From Nitrospira sp. (GTDB taxonomy: Bacteria; UBA9089; CG2-30-40-21; SBAY01), in NCBI GenBank assembly GCA_005239945.1, contig SBAY01000046.1, positions 1-8,820 of the forward strand: DNA of 8,820 nt, written 5' to 3'. The notes below the pieces were generated by a model. It did not search any database, had not been told where the DNA came from, and saw only the letters and a program-made list of their open reading frames with translations. Both the position numbers and the translations under genes were made by a program. Shown piece after piece: positions 5,830 through 8,820 of the stretch (the stretch's first letter is position 1; each line of letters starts with the position of its first letter).

Positions 5830-7122
5830 CTAAAAAAAGTATTTTGCTACCAGTCGAAGTTCGCTATCCTGGGGAACCAATCCAAATTCAGATTGAGAAT
5901 CTCCACCAAACCAGTTAAGTCCAAATCTAATAATCAGGTCCTGAAATTTCTTGTAATCTACCGAAGGCATAATTACCCAACTTCCATCATCAGCATTAAA
6001 AAGTAAAGACAACTGGCTGTCATAGTAATCAAAAAGCTCTGGATTGCTTAACCTGAAAAAAAGATAGTTTTTACGCAAGAATCGAAAGGTCATCAGGGAA
6101 TTGGCTATCCGCAAATTTTCCTTAAAAATACCTTCGGAAAAGCCTACAGGAGGATTTTTGAACTTAGCGTTGGCATCCTTTACCATCTCTATAAACTCAT
6201 CCCACTCTGAATTGCTGTAACCATCCTCATTAAAAAAGTATTCGACAATAAGATTTGTTTTGTTCGCAGAGGTATAATGCCCACCTATTATTGACCTGAC
6301 AAAGATGTCCTTTTTATCAGGAGGGTTATAAGCCTCATATTCATAAACACCAGAGTTTGGCGGACCAACTTCCTTTTTCTTTTTTAAAAACTCTCTTTCA
6401 CTTCCTTTACTTAAGGCAATTTCTGTATGAAGTTCAATATTGTTCCCTATTATGCCCGAAAGGTTAACTCCTAACTTTGGGTACTCCCCATAGAAGTAAG
6501 AAAGAGCAACATCTGCATCGCCTATAAGAAAATATAGCCTCAACAATTGTCGGCTGTCTTCTTCCTGTAAATTGCCTATCTTTGGGGCAACAAGGCAGGA
6601 AAAGGTTATCTTCTCCCCTATTGTCTCAAATCGCACTAAATAATCCCCTTCTCTATCCTGTTTTCGTTCTTCTTCTCGTTGAGAGTAATCCACATCCTTT
6701 CCTTCAGATAAAAAATCTGTTGGATTAAAGCTTAAACCAACACCTTCCTGAAGATTTTCCTTACCAAAAGTTAGAAAAGATGTCTCTCCAATCTTTATAT
6801 CAAGGTAGGCATCATCTACATAATTTTTGAGGCTTCCCCCATCTTCATCACTAATAGTCCACACAGGTCGAGACTTTATCCTCAATTTAAGCCATTCTTT
6901 ATAGGTAAGGTTAATAGAAGAATCATTATAAAGTTTATTTTCCCACTTTGGAAACGAAGTAAGTTTAGAGTCAGGGTTTAAAAGGGTATCATCCTTTAGT
7001 TGATAATAAGTTGTTTGATTAATAAATTCTCCACGAAACTCAAGCCTAACATTCTCCGAAGCATTCACATACAACGGAAATAAAGCCGAAACTGATAGAG
7101 CAATCAGTAATATTTTTCTCAT
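5830..7122 (-). CDS. Outer-membrane beta-barrel protein of a lipid/lipoprotein transport operon
   Basis: 430 residues. A signal peptide spans residues 1-21 (MRKILLIALSVSALFPLYVNA, cleavage near NASEN). The mature part consists of alternating amphipathic strands with polar turns, for example VRLEFRGEFINQTTYYQL, NLTYKEWLKLRIKSRPVW and LIVRFGLNWFGG, and the last residues LVAKYFF end in Phe, the usual C-terminal signature of BAM-assembled barrels. GLSFNPTDFL (near residues 129-138) is the kind of motif seen in DUF1302/alginate-export-like porins, but I do not assign a specific family. It starts 11 bases after the LolA-like stop, with AAGGTAA as ribosome binding site, so it is cotranscribed. By context it is the outer-membrane component of the export route formed with the upstream permease and carrier. 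Confidence 0.7.
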   Translation of the reverse strand: MRKILLIALSVSALFPLYVNASENVRLEFRGEFINQTTYYQLKDDTLLNPDSKLTSFPKWENKLYNDSSINLTYKEWLKLRIKSRPVWTISDEDGGSLKNYVDDAYLDIKIGETSFLTFGKENLQEGVGLSFNPTDFLSEGKDVDYSQREEERKQDREGDYLVRFETIGEKITFSCLVAPKIGNLQEEDSRQLLRLYFLIGDADVALSYFYGEYPKLGVNLSGIIGNNIELHTEIALSKGSEREFLKKKKEVGPPNSGVYEYEAYNPPDKKDIFVRSIIGGHYTSANKTNLIVEYFFNEDGYSNSEWDEFIEMVKDANAKFKNPPVGFSEGIFKENLRIANSLMTFRFLRKNYLFFRLSNPELFDYYDSQLSLLFNADDGSWVIMPSVDYKKFQDLIIRFGLNWFGGDSQSEFGLVPQDSELRLVAKYFF

Positions 7123-7133
7123 AAAGTTACCTT

Positions 7134-7862
7134 TTATCGAATATGTTCTAAATAGGTTTTTTGAAAGAAGGCAGCAGGGGTATCGACTACTTTCATATTA
7201 CTATATTCCATTATTGAATATTCACCCTTACGCAGTTCATCGTAAATCTCCGAAACTAATGGCCTTTCTTTTCCTAAAACTTCAGTGTATCCTTTATAAA
7301 AGGCAGTTTTTAGAAGCTTACCTGAGGCAGTATAAAATTCAGCCTTAATTGGCTTAAAACTTTTTGTCTCAGCCCAGAGGATAATTCTACTATAAACTGC
7401 CTGCTTGCTTTTTTGGGTTAGCTCAAGTTTGAGGCACTGGCTTTTATCTATTTTTTCTTCTCCTAATAATTTGGCATTATAGTCCAGAGAATAAACCACC
7501 CTGGCTACATCCCCATTAGAGATTTGACCCAATAAACGCTGTTGGGGAGAAATCCTGATAGGTGCGCGGGTACCAGGAATATATATCCACATATTATTGC
7601 CAACCATCAGAAAAAGCCGACCTTTGTTTTCCGCAGGATAGGTGAATTTTACCAGACTTTTATCCGCATCCTTTACCCGAACAGTAAATTTTTGAATAAT
7701 ATCTTCTTTGCCTTCTTTTTTATAAGTGAGCTTCAAATCAAAGGTAAAGGTATCCCCTGGAGCCCTTATTTCATCAACCCTCTTTAGGATTTCAGCAGGG
7801 GTAAGAGCAAATGTATCCGTGGCTATAAATATTAAAAGTAAAAGAATAACCTTACGCATCAT
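7134..7862 (-). CDS. LolA-like outer-membrane lipoprotein-sorting protein
   Basis: 242 residues with a signal peptide (MMRKVILLLLIFIATDTFA, mature start about LTPAE). It carries the features of the LolA-like family found beside MacB/LolE-type permeases or RND exporters: the helix PAEILKRVDEIRAPG, the strand series FTFDLKLTYKKE, the NNMWIYIPGTRAPIRISPQQ segment and the KPIKAEFYTASGKLLKT hairpin. The fold is an unclosed half-barrel holding a lipid or acyl chain in the periplasm. Two adjacent ATGs are possible. GAGGTGG ends two to three bases before the first and about six before the second, so initiation at the second (7859) is more likely. The gene begins nine bases after the permease stop. 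It probably accepts a lipophilic cargo from the ABC permease and hands it to the outer membrane. Confidence 0.8.
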   Translation of the reverse strand: MMRKVILLLLIFIATDTFALTPAEILKRVDEIRAPGDTFTFDLKLTYKKEGKEDIIQKFTVRVKDADKSLVKFTYPAENKGRLFLMVGNNMWIYIPGTRAPIRISPQQRLLGQISNGDVARVVYSLDYNAKLLGEEKIDKSQCLKLELTQKSKQAVYSRIILWAETKSFKPIKAEFYTASGKLLKTAFYKGYTEVLGKERPLVSEIYDELRKGEYSIMEYSNMKVVDTPAAFFQKTYLEHIR

Positions 7863-7871
7863 TCCACCTCT

Positions 7872-8723
7872 TTAATTATGCCCCAGAGATTCAACTATAC
7901 TCAATCTTGTAGCCCGCATAGCCGGGTAAAATGCGGAGATGGTAGAAACCACTACCGTGGACAGGAAAGAGTACCACAACACACCCGGGACAATCAGAAT
8001 GAGGGCATTATATCCCTTGGTCATAGCTGGCGGTGGTGGGATATAAATTCCACCGCAAAGATTTATTCCCTGGGCTACTAAAACCCCTGTAAGCGTTCCC
8101 AACACTGCCCCAAACACCCCAATCAGAAATCCCTCCCAGAGGAAAAGCTTCAGAATACCACTTTTCTTTGTTCCAATTGCTCTCAGTGTTCCTATCTCTT
8201 TTACCCGTTCAAAGACAGACATGGTCATAGTGTTGGCTATACTGAACAGGACAATAATAGCAATAATAACCTTTACTACCCCGAATATTCCATTGTATAA
8301 CCTGACTACAGCGTGATAAAACGGAGCCAGTTCACTCCAGGTTTTAAGTTCCAAATCCAACCCTTTTTCTTTAAAAAGAAGATTAAGCCGCTGTGCTACC
8401 TCTTCGGTATGTTCTGTTTTATCTAAAAGTATAACTATTTGCTCTACCTCAGTAGTAAGAAAGAGTCGTTGAACTACACCAAGTGGAATCTTTACAAATA
8501 CCGAGTCATAATCTTTAGCACCACTTCTGGCTATCCCAACCAGCTTAATATCGACTGCATTCATCATCCCTGAGGGTGTAGTAGTAAGGATAGTAAGATA
8601 ATCTCCTGTCTTTGCACCAAGGGATTTCTGCATTTCACAGCCGATAACACACTCCTCTTTTCCCTCTTCAAACAATCCTTCTCCTTCTATTACTTCCTCA
8701 AAGCTGGCCAGTCGGGCCTCTTT
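7872..8723 (-). CDS. ABC transporter permease, FtsX/MacB (LolC/E) type, 3' exon downstream of a group II intron
   Basis: The frame is open from the intron junction (8723) to TAA (7872-7874): 283 residues. The part visible before the first in-frame alternative start is KEARLASFEEVIEGEG, then the end of the periplasmic MacB_PCD domain (CVIGCEMQKSLGAKTGDYL, VDIKLVGIARSGAKDYDSVF). The FtsX domain follows: a helix at about 145-166, the conserved NTMTMSVFERVKEIGTLRAI and GTKKSGILKLFLWEG, helices at about 194-219 and 241-266, and a cytoplasmic end VESLGHN. The N-terminal helix and first half of the periplasmic domain lie upstream of the intron, outside the window. The TTG at 8675 is not a real start. 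Family members extract lipoproteins or lipids with an ATPase partner. The gene is intact only if the intron splices. Confidence 0.8.
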   Translation of the reverse strand, partial: KEARLASFEEVIEGEGLFEEGKEECVIGCEMQKSLGAKTGDYLTILTTTPSGMMNAVDIKLVGIARSGAKDYDSVFVKIPLGVVQRLFLTTEVEQIVILLDKTEHTEEVAQRLNLLFKEKGLDLELKTWSELAPFYHAVVRLYNGIFGVVKVIIAIIVLFSIANTMTMSVFERVKEIGTLRAIGTKKSGILKLFLWEGFLIGVFGAVLGTLTGVLVAQGINLCGGIYIPPPPAMTKGYNALILIVPGVLWYSFLSTVVVSTISAFYPAMRATRLSIVESLGHN

Positions 8724-8761
8724 GTGGAGTAGACGGAGGGATTACTCCCTCACGCCCCTCC
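8724..8761 (-). ncRNA. Group II intron domain VI with bulged branch-point adenosine
   Basis: On the minus strand the lower stem GGAG/CUCC and the middle stem GGGCG/CGUCU are separated by a single unpaired A (complement of 8730) on the 3' side. The apical hairpin is GAGGGA-GUAA-UCCCUC. The bulged A lies six nucleotides before the intron end, as expected for the lariat branch point. Confidence 0.8.
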
Positions 8762-8764
8762 GCA

Positions 8765-8797
8765 GAACCGTGCGTGCAGATTTCCCGCACACGGCTC
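8765..8797 (-). ncRNA. Group II intron domain V (catalytic hairpin)
   Basis: 33 nt on the minus strand: GAGCCGUG pairs with CACGGUUC, a 2-nt bulge CG separates the lower from the upper stem, and the apical loop is a GAAA-type loop. The AGC catalytic triad is present at positions 2-4, as required for the metal-binding core. Confidence 0.9.
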
Positions 8798-8820
8798 CCA
8801 AAGAAAACCTCCTTACCCAC

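Larger units (their letters stand above)
8724..8820 (-). mobile_element. 3' end of a group II intron
   Basis: Reading the minus strand, the segment contains a recognisable domain V (8765-8797), a 3-nt linker and domain VI (8724-8761), then the splice site at 8724/8723 with the intron ending in AC as group II introns do. The insertion is between codons of the permease (phase 0), in the sense orientation. Upstream of domain V, the sequence TTTCTTTGGGAGCCG is typical of the end of domain IV. The intron-encoded reverse transcriptase/maturase should lie to the right of the window. Intron class is not assigned. Confidence 0.9.

Noticed and set aside
8673..8675. TTG start for a complete 267-residue permease
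   Set aside because: Coding similarity continues upstream of it in frame to the intron junction, and it lacks the N-terminal helix; it is an internal Leu codon.

Overview
The window is AT-rich DNA from a Gram-negative bacterium. The outer-membrane logic (Lol-type permease, LolA-like carrier, beta-barrel ending in Phe) shows a diderm. The mix of decayed genes, palindromic repeats, a toxin-antitoxin pair and a group II intron resembles genomes of uncultured candidate phyla, but I cannot name the taxon from sequence alone.

Layout: (1) 1-3392, plus strand: the 3' part of a large polytopic DUF2339 membrane protein, overlapped by four bases by a DUF3999 protein with a signal peptide and one C-terminal anchor. 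This is a known cell-envelope gene pair of unknown biochemical role. (2) 3393-4784: an accessory, decayed stretch. It holds palindromic cloverleaf-like repeats, a 50-codon remnant of a PD-(D/E)XK nuclease N-terminus joined out of frame to the C-terminal half of a SUMF1/FGE-fold protein, two tandem 26-bp hairpin units, a 92-bp element with 16-bp terminal inverted repeats, and a long imperfect inverted repeat. The last ~100 bp of the FGE fragment has the codon pattern expected of the variable region of a diversity-generating retroelement (DGR). No reverse transcriptase or template repeat is visible here. (3) 4785-5631, plus strand: a consensus-like promoter driving a UPF0175/DUF3368 (PIN-fold) toxin-antitoxin-type pair. 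(4) 5701-8723, minus strand: an operon reading ABC permease (LolC/E type), LolA-like periplasmic protein, outer-membrane beta-barrel, and a frameshifted, truncated fabG-like SDR remnant. It probably exports or places a lipophilic cargo across the envelope. (5) 8724-8820, minus strand: the 3' end of a group II intron (domains V and VI both recognisable) inserted at a codon boundary inside the permease gene. The intron body and the 5' exon lie beyond the right edge.

Main points of interest: the DGR-like C-terminus on an internally deleted nuclease/FGE gene, the structured repeats with compensatory base changes, and the group II intron whose splicing would restore the permease reading frame.
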